A stretch of DNA of 47,185 nucleotides from Nitrososphaerota archaeon (GCA_013287585.1 JABDDN010000011.1:1-47185), one strand, 5' to 3'; positions 1 to 8,481 are shown, counted from the stretch's first letter. Notes: generated by a model from the letters alone, not told the origin. Numbers and translations: made by a program.

Positions 1-1
1 A

Positions 2-226
2 GTATATGCCGCAGTCAACCATGACTATGCCGCAATCTTCTCTGGTGCGGGAACGATATTCGTGGCTGGTGATCCATTCAAGTTAGGATACAACCCAGGC
101 GATATGCCAAACCCCTCTGATGCAGTTCCTCCATTAGGAAAGAACAGCATTCCACAAAAGGAACTTGTCCACTGTGAATGTACTGACGACGAAGCAGCGA
201 CAATATCTAAACAAATCGGTGGTTAA
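2..226 (+). CDS. C-terminal end of a probable multicopper oxidase / NirK-like copper protein (5'-truncated)
   Basis: Open from the window edge to the TAA at 224-226, giving 74 residues. The visible part starts V-Y-A-A-V-N-H-D-Y-A, followed by F-S-G-A-G-T-I-F-V-A-G-D. From family knowledge this resembles the C-terminal cupredoxin strand of multicopper oxidases and copper nitrite reductases, where a V-N-H-x-Y segment precedes a K/S-G-A-x-x-x-x-V-x-G stretch. A proline-rich tail follows, then a short H-C-E-C cluster near the C-terminus, which is unusual and could bind a metal. The upstream domains with most copper ligands lie outside the window, so the enzyme class is inferred. Thaumarchaeota commonly carry secreted NirK-like and multicopper oxidases. 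The next gene begins 70 bp downstream. Confidence 0.5.
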   Translation, partial: VYAAVNHDYAAIFSGAGTIFVAGDPFKLGYNPGDMPNPSDAVPPLGKNSIPQKELVHCECTDDEAATISKQIGG

Positions 227-296
227 AACCCCAAAATCTTCTTTTTTGTTTTTATTTCACACAATGATTATATTCTGTACTTGATGGTTTTCTTGC

Positions 297-1229
297 ATGT
301 CAATGAATCAATCCGTATTAATTTGTGATCAGGTTGCACCAATTCTAAATGATATTTTACAAAAAAATGGTCTGAAAATTACATATGAGCCTGAAATTAC
401 TCCAGATCAAATCAAAGAAAAGATTGGTAACTTTGACATTGTTGTAGTCAGAAGCAGAACAAAGATTACAAAAGAAATGATTGATAGAGCAAACAAATGT
501 AAAATTATTGCACGAGTAGGAGTAGGTCTTGATAACATTGATGTAGATGCAGCAAAGACAAAGGAAATTAGAGTCATCAATGCAGTAGAAGGTGCAATGA
601 ACGCTGTAGCAGAACTTGTTTTAGGATTAATGCTTTCATTAGCTAGGGAAATTCCAAGGGCGGATAGGGAAATTAGAAATGGAAATTGGTTAAAAAAAGA
701 ACTAATGGGAACTGAACTTTCTGGAAAGTATCTTGGAATTGTTGGACTAGGAAATATAGGAAAAAAACTTGCTAAACATGCAAGAGCACTAAATATGAAT
801 ATTATAGGCTATGATGTAATTCCAATACCTGAAGATTTTTCACGTGAAGTAGGTCTGATAAAAGCAGATCTTGATACTCTGATTTCAAGTGCTGATTACA
901 TCTCTTTTCATGTTCCATTTACAGAAAGTACACATCATCTTGTAAACTCACAACTACTTGCAAAGATGAAAAAGAATGCATGTCTTATCAACACATCTAG
1001 GGGAGAAATAATAGATGAGAATGCATTGTATGATGCATTAAAAGAAAGAAAAATTGCAGGTGCAGCATTGGACGTTTTTGAGTCTGAACCTGCCACTGGA
1101 AACAAACTTGCAACACTGCCAAATGTAATCTGTACTCCTCACATAGGAGCTCAGACAAAGGAAGCTCAGGCTTTAGCTGCAAATGTTATAGCAGAAAAGA
1201 TAATAATGATTCTTCGTGGCGTTATATAG
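297..1229 (+). CDS. serA: D-3-phosphoglycerate dehydrogenase-type 2-hydroxyacid dehydrogenase, short form
   Basis: Oxidises 3-phosphoglycerate to 3-phosphohydroxypyruvate with NAD+, the first step of serine synthesis in the cytoplasm. The 310 residues cover the substrate-binding and nucleotide-binding domains. G-L-G-N-I-G at 150-155 is the dinucleotide loop. The catalytic Arg is R235 in N-T-S-R-G, the Glu lies in F-E-S-E-P (261-265), and the His is H282 in T-P-H-I-G. R-V-G-V-G-L-D-N-I-D near residue 73 is also typical. The C-terminal ACT domain of the long form is absent, so serine feedback through ACT is not expected. An ATG at 297 and one at 303 are both possible starts. Other D-2-hydroxyacid dehydrogenases cannot be excluded, but the sequence is closest to SerA. 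Confidence 0.85.
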   Translation: MSMNQSVLICDQVAPILNDILQKNGLKITYEPEITPDQIKEKIGNFDIVVVRSRTKITKEMIDRANKCKIIARVGVGLDNIDVDAAKTKEIRVINAVEGAMNAVAELVLGLMLSLAREIPRADREIRNGNWLKKELMGTELSGKYLGIVGLGNIGKKLAKHARALNMNIIGYDVIPIPEDFSREVGLIKADLDTLISSADYISFHVPFTESTHHLVNSQLLAKMKKNACLINTSRGEIIDENALYDALKERKIAGAALDVFESEPATGNKLATLPNVICTPHIGAQTKEAQALAANVIAEKIIMILRGVI

Positions 1230-1231
1230 CA

Positions 1232-1993
1232 TTGTCATACTTGAAATTATTTTTGCCGGTATTTTTTCTACTAGGCCTATCTTTTGTTTCTGTGTTTGGG
1301 GATACCGGTAGTATCGCCGTTGTGTCTGGCAAATCATTTCAAATCAACTATGATGCAAATTATGTCCAGGTTCTTAGTGCACAACCAAACACACAAGATC
1401 AAGCATTGATTTTTTCAATTCAAGTTACTAATCCTACCTCTACATTGGAGTTAACGCTTCCTCGTGAACTAATTGATGCTACAAATAAAAATGGCAGTGC
1501 TGATTTTATTGTACTAGCTGATGGAGCATTTACCTCATATGTGGAAAAAAGCTCAGATCAAACAAGTAGAACAATTCTGATTCAACTTGCACCTGAAAAC
1601 AAAGAACTAGAGATTATTGGAACTAGTCTTGCAAGCTCAGGTAATGGTAACCCTGGTACAACACAAAACTCTACCTCTCCTGTACAAAATCCAGTTCCTA
1701 CAAGCCACACTCCACAACAGCAAAACCAATCTTCACAACAACAAACACAGAACAACCAATCACAACAAAACCAAACTTCTGTACAAAAGCCAACTGTAAA
1801 TGCATCACCACAAAATCTATCTGCACAAGAAATTCTTTCAAAGATATTTCATTTCACATTACCAAATCTACCTTTCAATATTACTCATCAACAAATAATA
1901 GAATATTCAGTAATAACTGCTGCAATTTTAATTTTAATTGTAGTGATTGCATCATCAAAGAAATCAAAAACAAGAAAACAAATTCGTAAATAG
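1232..1993 (+). CDS. Secreted, C-terminally membrane-anchored protein with Gln/Asn/Thr-rich linker
   Basis: Starts at TTG 1232, two bases after the serA stop, so it is probably co-transcribed. The 253 residues comprise an N-terminal signal segment (about 5-23), a beta-rich extracellular domain (about 28-130), a low-complexity Ser/Thr/Gln/Asn/Pro linker (about 133-190), and a transmembrane helix near 228-245 followed by a Lys/Arg-rich tail. This is an exported globular domain tethered to the membrane through a flexible, probably glycosylated stalk. I do not recognise the globular domain. Co-orientation with serA need not mean shared function. Confidence 0.7.
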   Translation: MSYLKLFLPVFFLLGLSFVSVFGDTGSIAVVSGKSFQINYDANYVQVLSAQPNTQDQALIFSIQVTNPTSTLELTLPRELIDATNKNGSADFIVLADGAFTSYVEKSSDQTSRTILIQLAPENKELEIIGTSLASSGNGNPGTTQNSTSPVQNPVPTSHTPQQQNQSSQQQTQNNQSQQNQTSVQKPTVNASPQNLSAQEILSKIFHFTLPNLPFNITHQQIIEYSVITAAILILIVVIASSKKSKTRKQIRK

Positions 1994-1997
1994 AAAC

Positions 1998-2654
1998 TCA
2001 AACTGTTATAATTTTAGACTCAATAAGATATTGTATTCCTAACGCAAAATCATTATCTGAAATGAGATCATCTGACCACCACTTTGCATCATTTTTAAAC
2101 CATGATGGTATGTGCACAGAATTTGTTGTTTGATTATTTAATTCAGGAATGTGAATTATGTTATATTGTATGAATTCCCGAATCACATTTGCAAAGCTTG
2201 CATCTGTATACTGTTTATTCTCTGACCACGATTTGATAATATCTTTATCATAAGATGGAATGGCAATTTTATTGGAATCTATTAATGTAAACATGGTAGT
2301 GGCATTACTTCCAGAATATGTGGCATCAATATGATATGTTCCAGATTTGTATATGGTTTTGTAAAATGCTACAGGAGCTGTAATCTCTGTTTTTAGATTA
2401 GTTATTGGAATTGGCCACGGTGAACTAGAAGTTCCAGATTCGTCCACTATACGAATAGTTATTGGGTCTCCCGTAAGTTCTGATACGTCAAAGATAATGG
2501 AAAGGTGATCACCATATTCATAAACTGTTTTGTCGGTTTGAATAGAAAATGACGGTGCTCCCAATGCATTGTTTAGCCCAAAAAGGGAAAAAAAGAACAT
2601 GCACAAAAAAATAGAACTAGCATATCTTAATTTCATACTAGATGCATAAAACAA
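1998..2654 (-). CDS. Secreted protein with Ig-like domain and thaumarchaeal W-rich helical repeats
   Basis: A 218-residue exported protein converging with the gene that ends at 1993. A hydrophobic signal segment spans about 12-32. A beta-sandwich-like region (about 35-125) reads like archaeal secreted proteins that begin with a T-D-K-x-x-Y-x-x-G-D pattern. The C-terminus holds two related helical units: one around K-S-W-S-E-N-K, the other around I-P-S-W-F-K-N-D-A-K-W-W ending in G-I-Q-Y-L-I-E-S-K-I-I. The second unit is a motif I associate with many exported thaumarchaeal proteins. A related unit sits near the N-terminus of the transglutaminase-like protein at 45446-46300. The start may be the second Met (residue 7). 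Function unknown; cell-surface location inferred. Confidence 0.7.
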   Translation of the reverse strand: MFYASSMKLRYASSIFLCMFFFSLFGLNNALGAPSFSIQTDKTVYEYGDHLSIIFDVSELTGDPITIRIVDESGTSSSPWPIPITNLKTEITAPVAFYKTIYKSGTYHIDATYSGSNATTMFTLIDSNKIAIPSYDKDIIKSWSENKQYTDASFANVIREFIQYNIIHIPELNNQTTNSVHIPSWFKNDAKWWSDDLISDNDFALGIQYLIESKIITV

Positions 2655-2766
2655 ATTTATAATATGTTTTTGGGATGATCCTTTTTTACAAAACCAATTT
2701 TCGTTATTAGTTACCTATTATGGGGAAAAACAGTAGTTCTAACAGAATATTAAGGGGATTTTAGTA

Positions 2767-3234
2767 GTGCCGTTTATGCTTAGCCATCAGGATCAAACTT
2801 GGTTAAAGATGTGGAAGGAAAACGCCCCTGAACTGAGAGCGAAAGCAGTAGAATGGAGAAAACAAAATGCACTTACTAGAATTGATCGACCAAGCAGAAT
2901 ACAAAAGGCAAGAAGACTTGGATACAAGGCAAAACAAGGAATAGTTGTTGTAAGAATGCGTGTAGGTAGAGGAAACATGCGCAAGAAAAGACCAGTAGCA
3001 GGAAGAAGACCAAAGCATCTTGGTGTTACAAGAATAAAACCAGATGTTTCCATGCAACAAGTTGCAGAACGTCGTGTACTTGAAAGATTTCCAAACATGA
3101 AACTTCTTGGCTCATATTATGTCTATAAAGATGGAATTTATCTTTGGTATGAAATAATTATGGTAGACCCGTCACATCCAAGGATCTCTAAAGATAAGGA
3201 AATGCGCGGTAAGCTTGTAGATTTGAAGAATTGA
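2767..3234 (+). CDS. rpl15e: 50S ribosomal protein L15e
   Basis: Structural protein of the large ribosomal subunit, found only in archaea and eukaryotes. The 155 residues are very basic and carry the L15e hallmarks: W-R-K-Q near residue 30, R-A-R/K-R-L-G-Y-K-A-K-Q-G near 48-58, V-V-V-R-x-R-V-x-R-G, and a C-terminal part with L-G-S-Y-Y-V and V-D-P-S-H-P. Family length is about 145-150, which suggests that the GTG at 2767 or the nearby ATG at 2776 (M-L-S-H) is the start. Its stop overlaps the next gene's TTG by 4 bases, so the two are probably translationally coupled. Confidence 0.93.
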   Translation: MPFMLSHQDQTWLKMWKENAPELRAKAVEWRKQNALTRIDRPSRIQKARRLGYKAKQGIVVVRMRVGRGNMRKKRPVAGRRPKHLGVTRIKPDVSMQQVAERRVLERFPNMKLLGSYYVYKDGIYLWYEIIMVDPSHPRISKDKEMRGKLVDLKN

Positions 3235-3710
3235 AGACAGAAATTATTATATCATGTATTCTGATATTAGGATTATTATCTACACCAGCTTTTGCAGACC
3301 TTAATCATCCAGGAATAAAATGGGAATGGAAAATATACGCCGCAAATTATACCTATATTGTTACTACGGTCTCAAACTACGATATGAAAAATGTCACTCT
3401 AAATTCAAATAACAAGGAATTGATTTTTACCGGTAACAGTACTTACACTGATAGTATTGCCGAAATCCAAATACCAAATAATCTCATTGGGGGTAGTCTT
3501 ACTGTTACACAAGACGGAAAACAGATCTCACCAATTATAATCAATGGTACTGACAGTTCCACGGTGATGCTCAAATTCAATCAGACTGGCATAACTACAA
3601 CTAATGTTGTGGGAACGACTTATCTCCCAGAATTTGGTGGAGTTAGTACACTTGTAATGGTAATTTCAATTGGAATGGTTATATTTACACTAAAAACTCG
3701 AAAGTTCTAG
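3231..3710 (+). CDS. Exported protein with PEFG-type C-terminal sorting signal
   Basis: The TTG start at 3231 overlaps the L15e stop (TTGA). The 159 residues have a signal peptide (about 1-22, A-F-A-D cleavage region), a beta-rich domain with several N-x-S/T sites suited to glycosylation, and a C-terminal tripartite tail: P-E-F-G at about 133-136, a hydrophobic helix, then a basic end. This is the PEFG-CTERM arrangement known from thaumarchaea, processed by an archaeosortase. No sortase gene is visible in the window. A second PEFG protein lies at 25683-26483. Pairing with L15e is positional and probably not functional. Confidence 0.75.
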   Translation: MKTEIIISCILILGLLSTPAFADLNHPGIKWEWKIYAANYTYIVTTVSNYDMKNVTLNSNNKELIFTGNSTYTDSIAEIQIPNNLIGGSLTVTQDGKQISPIIINGTDSSTVMLKFNQTGITTTNVVGTTYLPEFGGVSTLVMVISIGMVIFTLKTRKF

Positions 3711-4420
3711 TAACCACTTGCATAGTCTTCCCACATGTTGGCATGGGCTGTAAGCTTGTTCATCTGATAGAATATTCCGCCCACAATTCCTGCCTGATAA
3801 AATGCATAAAGATAGACTTGGGAGTGTGTTGGGTCACTATGTGTAAGTGTTATGGATATCATAGAAAAAAAGATAAACGTTCCAACAAATATGAAAATCT
3901 TGCTTAGAAATCCTTCCATTCCTACAATTCGTTTTGTAGCAGCTGCCATTATTGTAATACTAGATATGATTAGAAATGTTAGACCACCGTTAACCTGAAC
4001 AAATTCTGTTGCCCATGGAATTAATCCATCTGTGACAATTGATTTGTGAACTGGACTAGCTCCTCCATGCAGTGCAAAAGATACAGACGTAAAAATTGCA
4101 CCCATCATAAACAAAAATAGAAACATCTTAACAATTGCACGTTTTATTGGATTCCTTGTTTCAGATGGCCTCATTACACGGTCTGTCATTCTAAGGCCAT
4201 AAAGAAAACCTATTCCAAAAGAAGGTGCAAACATTAAATCAATTAAGATTGGTGACTGCTTGATTGCTCTGTCTATGTCTGGACCAAAAATCAAATAGGA
4301 AATTAATGCTGAGGCTGCTGCCCCTACAAAAATACTGATATCAATCCAGCTTCGGTTATGCCTAAGATCATAGATGTCTGGTCCCCATTCGTCCATTGGA
4401 TTCATACTTAGAAAAGGCAT
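3707..4420 (-). CDS. Polytopic membrane protein of unknown function
   Basis: 237 residues, convergent with the PEFG gene and overlapping it by 4 bases at the 3' end. I count about six hydrophobic segments: near 28-46, 60-77, 92-113, 135-158, 170-190 and 197-215. A hydrophilic N-terminus with an acidic, Trp-containing start precedes them. A second possible start is Met6 or Met8. No catalytic motif or transporter signature is evident. A conserved thaumarchaeal integral membrane protein is the most I can say. Confidence 0.65.
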   Translation of the reverse strand: MPFLSMNPMDEWGPDIYDLRHNRSWIDISIFVGAAASALISYLIFGPDIDRAIKQSPILIDLMFAPSFGIGFLYGLRMTDRVMRPSETRNPIKRAIVKMFLFLFMMGAIFTSVSFALHGGASPVHKSIVTDGLIPWATEFVQVNGGLTFLIISSITIMAAATKRIVGMEGFLSKIFIFVGTFIFFSMISITLTHSDPTHSQVYLYAFYQAGIVGGIFYQMNKLTAHANMWEDYASGY

Positions 4421-4500
4421 TAAAGAAATGAATCAAAATTCTTTTGCCCATTTTATCAACTCTCTTTACCTTTTATTGGCTATTATTTATAGAATAAACA

Positions 4501-4725
4501 ATGAGAATAGGAAAACCACTGATTGGAATTGGAATAATTATTACCATTTCTGGAATAGTGTTTTTTCTACAAGGAGAATCTATAGTCGGCCCAAAATCAT
4601 CTTTCATGTATTCAAATCCACACTGGATTACAAACGGACAATGGATTGCAATTATAGGAATAATTATTTTTGTAGTGGGATTGTTAATATCAAAATTAAT
4701 TCACAATTCCCAAAGTCATAGTTGA
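4501..4725 (+). CDS. Small two-helix membrane protein
   Basis: 74 residues. Two hydrophobic helices (about 5-24 and 45-66) are separated by a short loop containing G-E-S-I-V-G-P-K-S-S-F-M. This layout (a G-I-G-I-I-I helix, G-x-x-x-V-G-P-x-S-S-F-M, second helix) recurs in small archaeal membrane proteins of unknown role. The last 30 bases overlap the 3' end of the convergent Lrp-type gene, an unusually long convergent overlap. A longer overlapping frame at 4374-4721 is less convincing because it lacks membrane-protein composition. Confidence 0.65.
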   Translation: MRIGKPLIGIGIIITISGIVFFLQGESIVGPKSSFMYSNPHWITNGQWIAIIGIIIFVVGLLISKLIHNSQSHS

Positions 4726-4926
4726 TCTTACTTTGTCTAATTTGCGAATTTTTTTTGTTATTATACTATCCATCTGTGCTTCGGTTTCAGTTTCTACTTC
4801 TACGACGATGTCATAATCCCCATACACGATTCTCGCATCTTTGACTTTGTCCATTTTTGAAAGTTTGGACACAATATCGTTTTCAGATCCAAGTTCACAG
4901 CCTATGAGGATATACGCCTTTTCCAT
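4696..4926 (-). CDS. Stand-alone Lrp/AsnC ligand-binding (RAM) domain protein
   Basis: 76 residues that form only the C-terminal alpha-beta sandwich of Lrp/AsnC regulators: A-Y-I-L-I-G, a helix, D-A-R-I-V-Y-G-D-Y-D-I-V-V-E-V (the typical G-x-x-D-x-x-x-x-V strand), a second helix and R-S-T-M-T-L. There is no DNA-binding helix-turn-helix. Such proteins are common in archaea; they form oligomeric rings that sense amino acids and may partner full-length Lrp proteins. It lies opposite the small membrane gene, sharing 30 bases at the 3' ends. Confidence 0.85.
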   Translation of the reverse strand: MEKAYILIGCELGSENDIVSKLSKMDKVKDARIVYGDYDIVVEVETETEAQMDSIITKKIRKLDKVRSTMTLGIVN

Positions 4927-5205
4927 AATATTCTATCATATAACGATCTTAAATCTTTATTCTGCTTATTTTAGGATACATTGAAAGTGCTGAGTCAAAT
5001 TATGACGTTCATTATCTATTTTCCTGAATTGTAAAAATCTTGAATTGGGACTTGTAATACCTACAATTCAAAAAAGCCCTCTCATATGATTTGTATTCAA
5101 TAACATCATTTCCATTTTTGGCAGGACATATTTTTATGAATATCAAACATTGATACATGTAACCATGAATTTCACTTTTTGCCTTTACGGATGGAGTAGT
5201 TAGTT
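4927..5205. other. Divergent intergenic region, no gene seen
   Basis: 279 bp of AT-rich DNA between the divergently transcribed RAM-domain gene and the coiled-coil gene. It presumably carries both promoters. An imperfect palindrome, GAATTG and CAATTC separated by about 16 bases (near 5044-5072), could be an operator. No ORF with protein-like composition and no RNA gene were seen. Confidence 0.4.
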
Positions 5206-6108
5206 GTGTTGGTAGAAAAATCTAAAGAGAAAACATTCGAACAAATTTTCGAAGTAAAATTTATACCAAAAGAAAATAATAAACAACAACCATCTGCAAT
5301 TAGGAGAGAAGCATTACCTTGGATGCAAAAGAATGTAACTACAAACATTTCTAGTGATACAATGAATTTCAATGAGGCAAGTATGCAGCAAGTAAAGAAC
5401 AGGAATGCAACACAATCAACCGTATTTCAAGTAAGGAGTATGGAGAAGACAAGTATACCTAGTAAAAAAGAAGAAATGATTACAAGTATAATCGAAGACC
5501 CAATTGTAAATAATAGGCAACAAAATATGTCTGATGAAACTTTGCAGTATCTACAAGTAATACAATCGCTCAGATCAGAACTTGCAGAATACAAAATCAA
5601 GATGAATGCTATGCAACCAGAAATTATACGATATGATCAGAACACTAAATCACTCAGATCAGAGCTTGCAGAATACAAAAGCAAGATTAATCCTATGCAG
5701 CTAGAAATTATACGATATGATCAGAACACTAAATCACTCAGATCAGAGCTTGCAGAATACAAAACCAAACTTGAACTTACTACAAAGAATCAACAAAATG
5801 ACATTGATTCACTAAGATCAGAGCTTGCAGAATATAAAACCAAGATTAATCCTATGCAGCTAGAAATTATGCAATGTGATCAAGTCATACAATTACTCAG
5901 ATCAGAGCTTGCAGAATACAAAACCAAACTTGAACTTACAAAGAATCAACAAAATGACATTGATTCACTAAGATCAGAGCTTGCAGAATATAAAACCAAG
6001 ATTAATCCTATGCAGCTAGAAATTATACAATATGGTCAGATTATCAAATCACTCAGAGACGAAATTTCTCGGCTTACAAATAATCTGAACTTAATGATTT
6101 TAAAGTAA
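5206..6108 (+). CDS. Coiled-coil protein built from L-R-S-E-L-A-E-Y-K repeats
   Basis: 300 residues from GTG 5206 (TTG at 5209 also possible). The N-terminal 115 residues are polar and not recognised. From about residue 120 the protein is a continuous coiled coil made of six near-identical L-R-S-E-L-A-E-Y-K units and a seventh degenerate one. Each unit is followed by one of two alternating spacers, K-I-N-P-M-Q-L-E-I type or K-L-E-L-T-K-N-Q-Q-N-D-I-D type. No signal peptide or membrane segment is seen, so it is probably a cytoplasmic structural or scaffold protein. Hydrophobic heptad residues are preserved in each unit. The next gene, at 6171, is co-oriented. Confidence 0.7.
   Translation: MLVEKSKEKTFEQIFEVKFIPKENNKQQPSAIRREALPWMQKNVTTNISSDTMNFNEASMQQVKNRNATQSTVFQVRSMEKTSIPSKKEEMITSIIEDPIVNNRQQNMSDETLQYLQVIQSLRSELAEYKIKMNAMQPEIIRYDQNTKSLRSELAEYKSKINPMQLEIIRYDQNTKSLRSELAEYKTKLELTTKNQQNDIDSLRSELAEYKTKINPMQLEIMQCDQVIQLLRSELAEYKTKLELTKNQQNDIDSLRSELAEYKTKINPMQLEIIQYGQIIKSLRDEISRLTNNLNLMILK
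5569..6080 (+). repeat. Intragenic tandem repeat, units of 84 and 72-75 bp
   Basis: The segment beginning CTCAGATCAGAGCTTGCAGA (or CTAAGATCAG...) recurs with starts at 5569, 5653, 5737, 5812, 5896, 5968 and, degenerate, 6052. Steps are 84, 84, 75, 84, 72 and 84 bp. All keep frame. Copies are nearly identical at the nucleotide level, which points to recent duplication or gene conversion. Confidence 0.9.
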
Positions 6109-6170
6109 ATAATGAATAGAAATGCACATGCAAGATAATATGAATTATTTGATGTTACAGTTATATCTAC

Positions 6171-6869
6171 TTGAAAGAGGACTTGAGCAATATGGCATAT
6201 GAATTAGTTAAATCAATTCATAGATTAATACAGCAAGGAATTGGAGATGCAGCTAGGTTAGAATACATACTAGATAGGATTGAGAAGGGAAAAGATCTTT
6301 ATTCTTCAGATAAAACATATCTTGATAATTTATTATATACAAATGAGATGGTCACGGATGAACAAACAGAAATACCGACTGAATCACACTCAGTTGAAAA
6401 TCTAGATGCTGACATAAAGAGATTAAACGCCCAACTAGAAAACATTTTGAAAAACAAACAAAAAACAGAGAAAACTAAATCAGATCATAACATATCGACA
6501 ATTCAAACACCACTAAAAACTAAATCGGTTAATGAAACTATTGTCACTTATAAAAGTGAGGTAACAACACTTGTTCTTGCGGTTGTGTTAGGACTTGTCT
6601 CTTTGCAAGGAATTGGACATATTTACATAGGAAAAATTGCTAGAGGTGTAGGAATTCTTGTATTGTCTTTACTTCTTTCTACTCTCAGTATTTCTTATTT
6701 GATAGGAATAAAAATCTCGGTTCTGTCATTTACGTCCATTTATTTTCTTCCTGCCTTAGTTGTAGGATATTTTGTGTTATACGTATTTCAGATACTTGAT
6801 AGCCGTAAACTTTGTGTAGTATGTAATGAATACTTCTCTGAACACAACAAAATACCACCATGGTGGTAA
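6171..6869 (+). CDS. Membrane protein with shared N-terminal helical domain and TM2-like C-terminal region
   Basis: 232 residues. Residues about 10-55 form a helical domain with the pattern L-I-x-x-G-x-G-D-x-x-R-L-x-x-I-L and S-D-x-x-Y, shared with the proteins at 14188-14529 and 22250-23014. A polar, coiled-coil-prone stretch (about 60-130) follows. At least two membrane helices come next (about 138-195), with G-x-G-H-I-Y-I-G-K-I-A-R-G between them, reminiscent of TM2-domain proteins (G-x-x-x-F-Y-L-G-x-x-x-x-G). The tail has C-V-V-C followed by a Trp pair. The ORF starts at TTG 6171; ATG 6192 (M-A-Y-E-L-V-K-S) also fits. Function unknown. Confidence 0.7.
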   Translation: MKEDLSNMAYELVKSIHRLIQQGIGDAARLEYILDRIEKGKDLYSSDKTYLDNLLYTNEMVTDEQTEIPTESHSVENLDADIKRLNAQLENILKNKQKTEKTKSDHNISTIQTPLKTKSVNETIVTYKSEVTTLVLAVVLGLVSLQGIGHIYIGKIARGVGILVLSLLLSTLSISYLIGIKISVLSFTSIYFLPALVVGYFVLYVFQILDSRKLCVVCNEYFSEHNKIPPWW

Positions 6870-6933
6870 TTCATTAAATTATTACATTAGAATAATTACT
6901 ATATCAAATTATTTAAGATATGAAAATTCTAAT

Positions 6934-8424
6934 CTAATTTTTTATTTCAAGAGTTTGTAATACATTTGAATTCATATCGTAAACTCTAATCAAATGATTA
7001 TTTGTATCAGTAATGTACATCTTATCTTGGAATAATTCTATATCACTTGGCTCGTAAAGACCAAGGGAATCACATGCTGGATCATCTACTTTACATATTC
7101 CATTCATTTCTGTTTTCCCAACTATTGTCTTTACTTGATTAGTTTCTAGATCAATTTCTCTGATTGCAGAGTTGTAAGTATCTGCAACATAGATCTTGTT
7201 CTTTGATGCATATGCTCCTAATGGGTGTTGAAACAATGCTTCATCAACATGACCATCTTTGTGTCCAAATACAAATAATCCGTGACCAACTATTGTCTTT
7301 ACTTGATTAGTTTCTAGATCAATTTCTCTGATTGCTGAGACTTCACTATCCGCAAAATATAATTTGGTTCCTGATATAGAAAGCCCGCTTGGTTGTGCAA
7401 GTTGTGCCTGTTGTTTTTCACCATCAATAATATTTTCATATCCGTTTCCAGCAAATGGTTTTGCAATATCTGATTCCATATCATATGTCCAAATCTGGTG
7501 ATTTCCTGCCATTGCAATGAAAATTAGATTATCTTTTTGTGCTACATCCCATGGTGATGTGATGGGAATTTCTTTTCCCTTTCCACCTTGTGAAATCCAT
7601 GGGCCTTGACGTCCTGTCCCAACAAGGGTGATGACTTTTTTGTTTACCAAATCTATTTTTCTTATGGCATGATTTTCAGTATCTGCCACTATTATGGAAT
7701 CATCTTTCCATACTACTCCTTGTGGCCTAAAAAAAGTTGCAGTTTCAAAACTGCCGTCAGAAAATCCAATCTTCCCACTTCCTATAACGTGTTCGATTTT
7801 GCCAGAAAGATCGGTAACAATGATCCGGTTGTGGTTTGAATCAGACAATACGATTTTGTCTTTGGATACTGATATTTTTCCTGGAAAGGAAAGTGTTGTT
7901 TTGTTCTGTGATTTTTTATGTTTTATATTGAAAGGTTCTCTTGCAAGAGTTCCTGTTTTGGAATGTTTCTCTAAAAGTACATCCACAGTATCTTCAATTG
8001 ATTCTTTTTGGCCTTCACCTGATTGTTTGTAAACTATAGTTCCATTGGGATCTATGATAATGATTGTAGGCCATCCACTAACATCATACTTACGCCAAAT
8101 TGACATGTTCCTATCCACAACTACTGGATGAGAAATTTCATATCTTGCAACAGCACTTTCAATATTTTTTTTGTCTTGTTCATTGAAGAATTTTGCTGAA
8201 TGTACGCCGATAAAAATGACCTGTTTACCTTCATATTTTTTCTCTAATGCTGCTAAGGCAGGAAGCATATGCATACAATTTATGCAGCAGTATGTCCAAA
8301 AATCCAACACTATTATCTGACCTTTTAGTTTCTCAAGTGAAAGTGATTCGTCTACATTAATCCAATCATAACCATCTGGAAAATTTTGCGCTTTTGTTAC
8401 TCTAGTGAAAACTTCATCAAACAT
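6934..8424 (-). CDS. Thioredoxin-like domain fused to an NHL-repeat beta-propeller
   Basis: 496 residues with no signal peptide. Residues about 1-150 are a thioredoxin/TlpA-like fold with W-T-Y-C-C-I-N-C; the redox C-x-x-C is C47-C50. V-S-G-W-P-T near residue 110 supplies the cis-Pro. From about 170 to the end lie NHL repeats (strands ending in I-V-A-D-T, N-H-A-I-R-K-I-D and A-D-T-Y-N-S-A-I-R-E-I-D) forming a propeller. This is the NHLRC2-like architecture, found from bacteria to animals, with redox activity inferred but substrate unknown. Two propeller blades contain an exact 50-bp DNA duplication. The gene is convergent with the membrane-protein gene ending at 6869. Confidence 0.87.
   Translation of the reverse strand: MFDEVFTRVTKAQNFPDGYDWINVDESLSLEKLKGQIIVLDFWTYCCINCMHMLPALAALEKKYEGKQVIFIGVHSAKFFNEQDKKNIESAVARYEISHPVVVDRNMSIWRKYDVSGWPTIIIIDPNGTIVYKQSGEGQKESIEDTVDVLLEKHSKTGTLAREPFNIKHKKSQNKTTLSFPGKISVSKDKIVLSDSNHNRIIVTDLSGKIEHVIGSGKIGFSDGSFETATFFRPQGVVWKDDSIIVADTENHAIRKIDLVNKKVITLVGTGRQGPWISQGGKGKEIPITSPWDVAQKDNLIFIAMAGNHQIWTYDMESDIAKPFAGNGYENIIDGEKQQAQLAQPSGLSISGTKLYFADSEVSAIREIDLETNQVKTIVGHGLFVFGHKDGHVDEALFQHPLGAYASKNKIYVADTYNSAIREIDLETNQVKTIVGKTEMNGICKVDDPACDSLGLYEPSDIELFQDKMYITDTNNHLIRVYDMNSNVLQTLEIKN
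7118..7335 (-). repeat. Exact 50-bp duplication inside the NHL propeller gene
   Basis: The 50 bases at 7118-7167 recur at 7286-7335, 168 bp (56 codons) apart. They encode the same A-I-R-E-I-D-L-E-T-N-Q-V-K-T-I-V-G blade segment twice. Nucleotide identity in two blades suggests recent blade duplication or gene conversion. Confidence 0.9.
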
Positions 8425-8481
8425 AATTTAATTTTAAATTTTTCAATATAAATATCAAATGAAGTAGGTAATTGTGAAAGT

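Noticed and set aside
4374-4721. A 115-residue frame overlapping the small membrane gene.
   Set aside because: It is Asn/Tyr-rich in a way typical of AT-rich noise, while the 4501-4725 frame gives a coherent two-helix protein.
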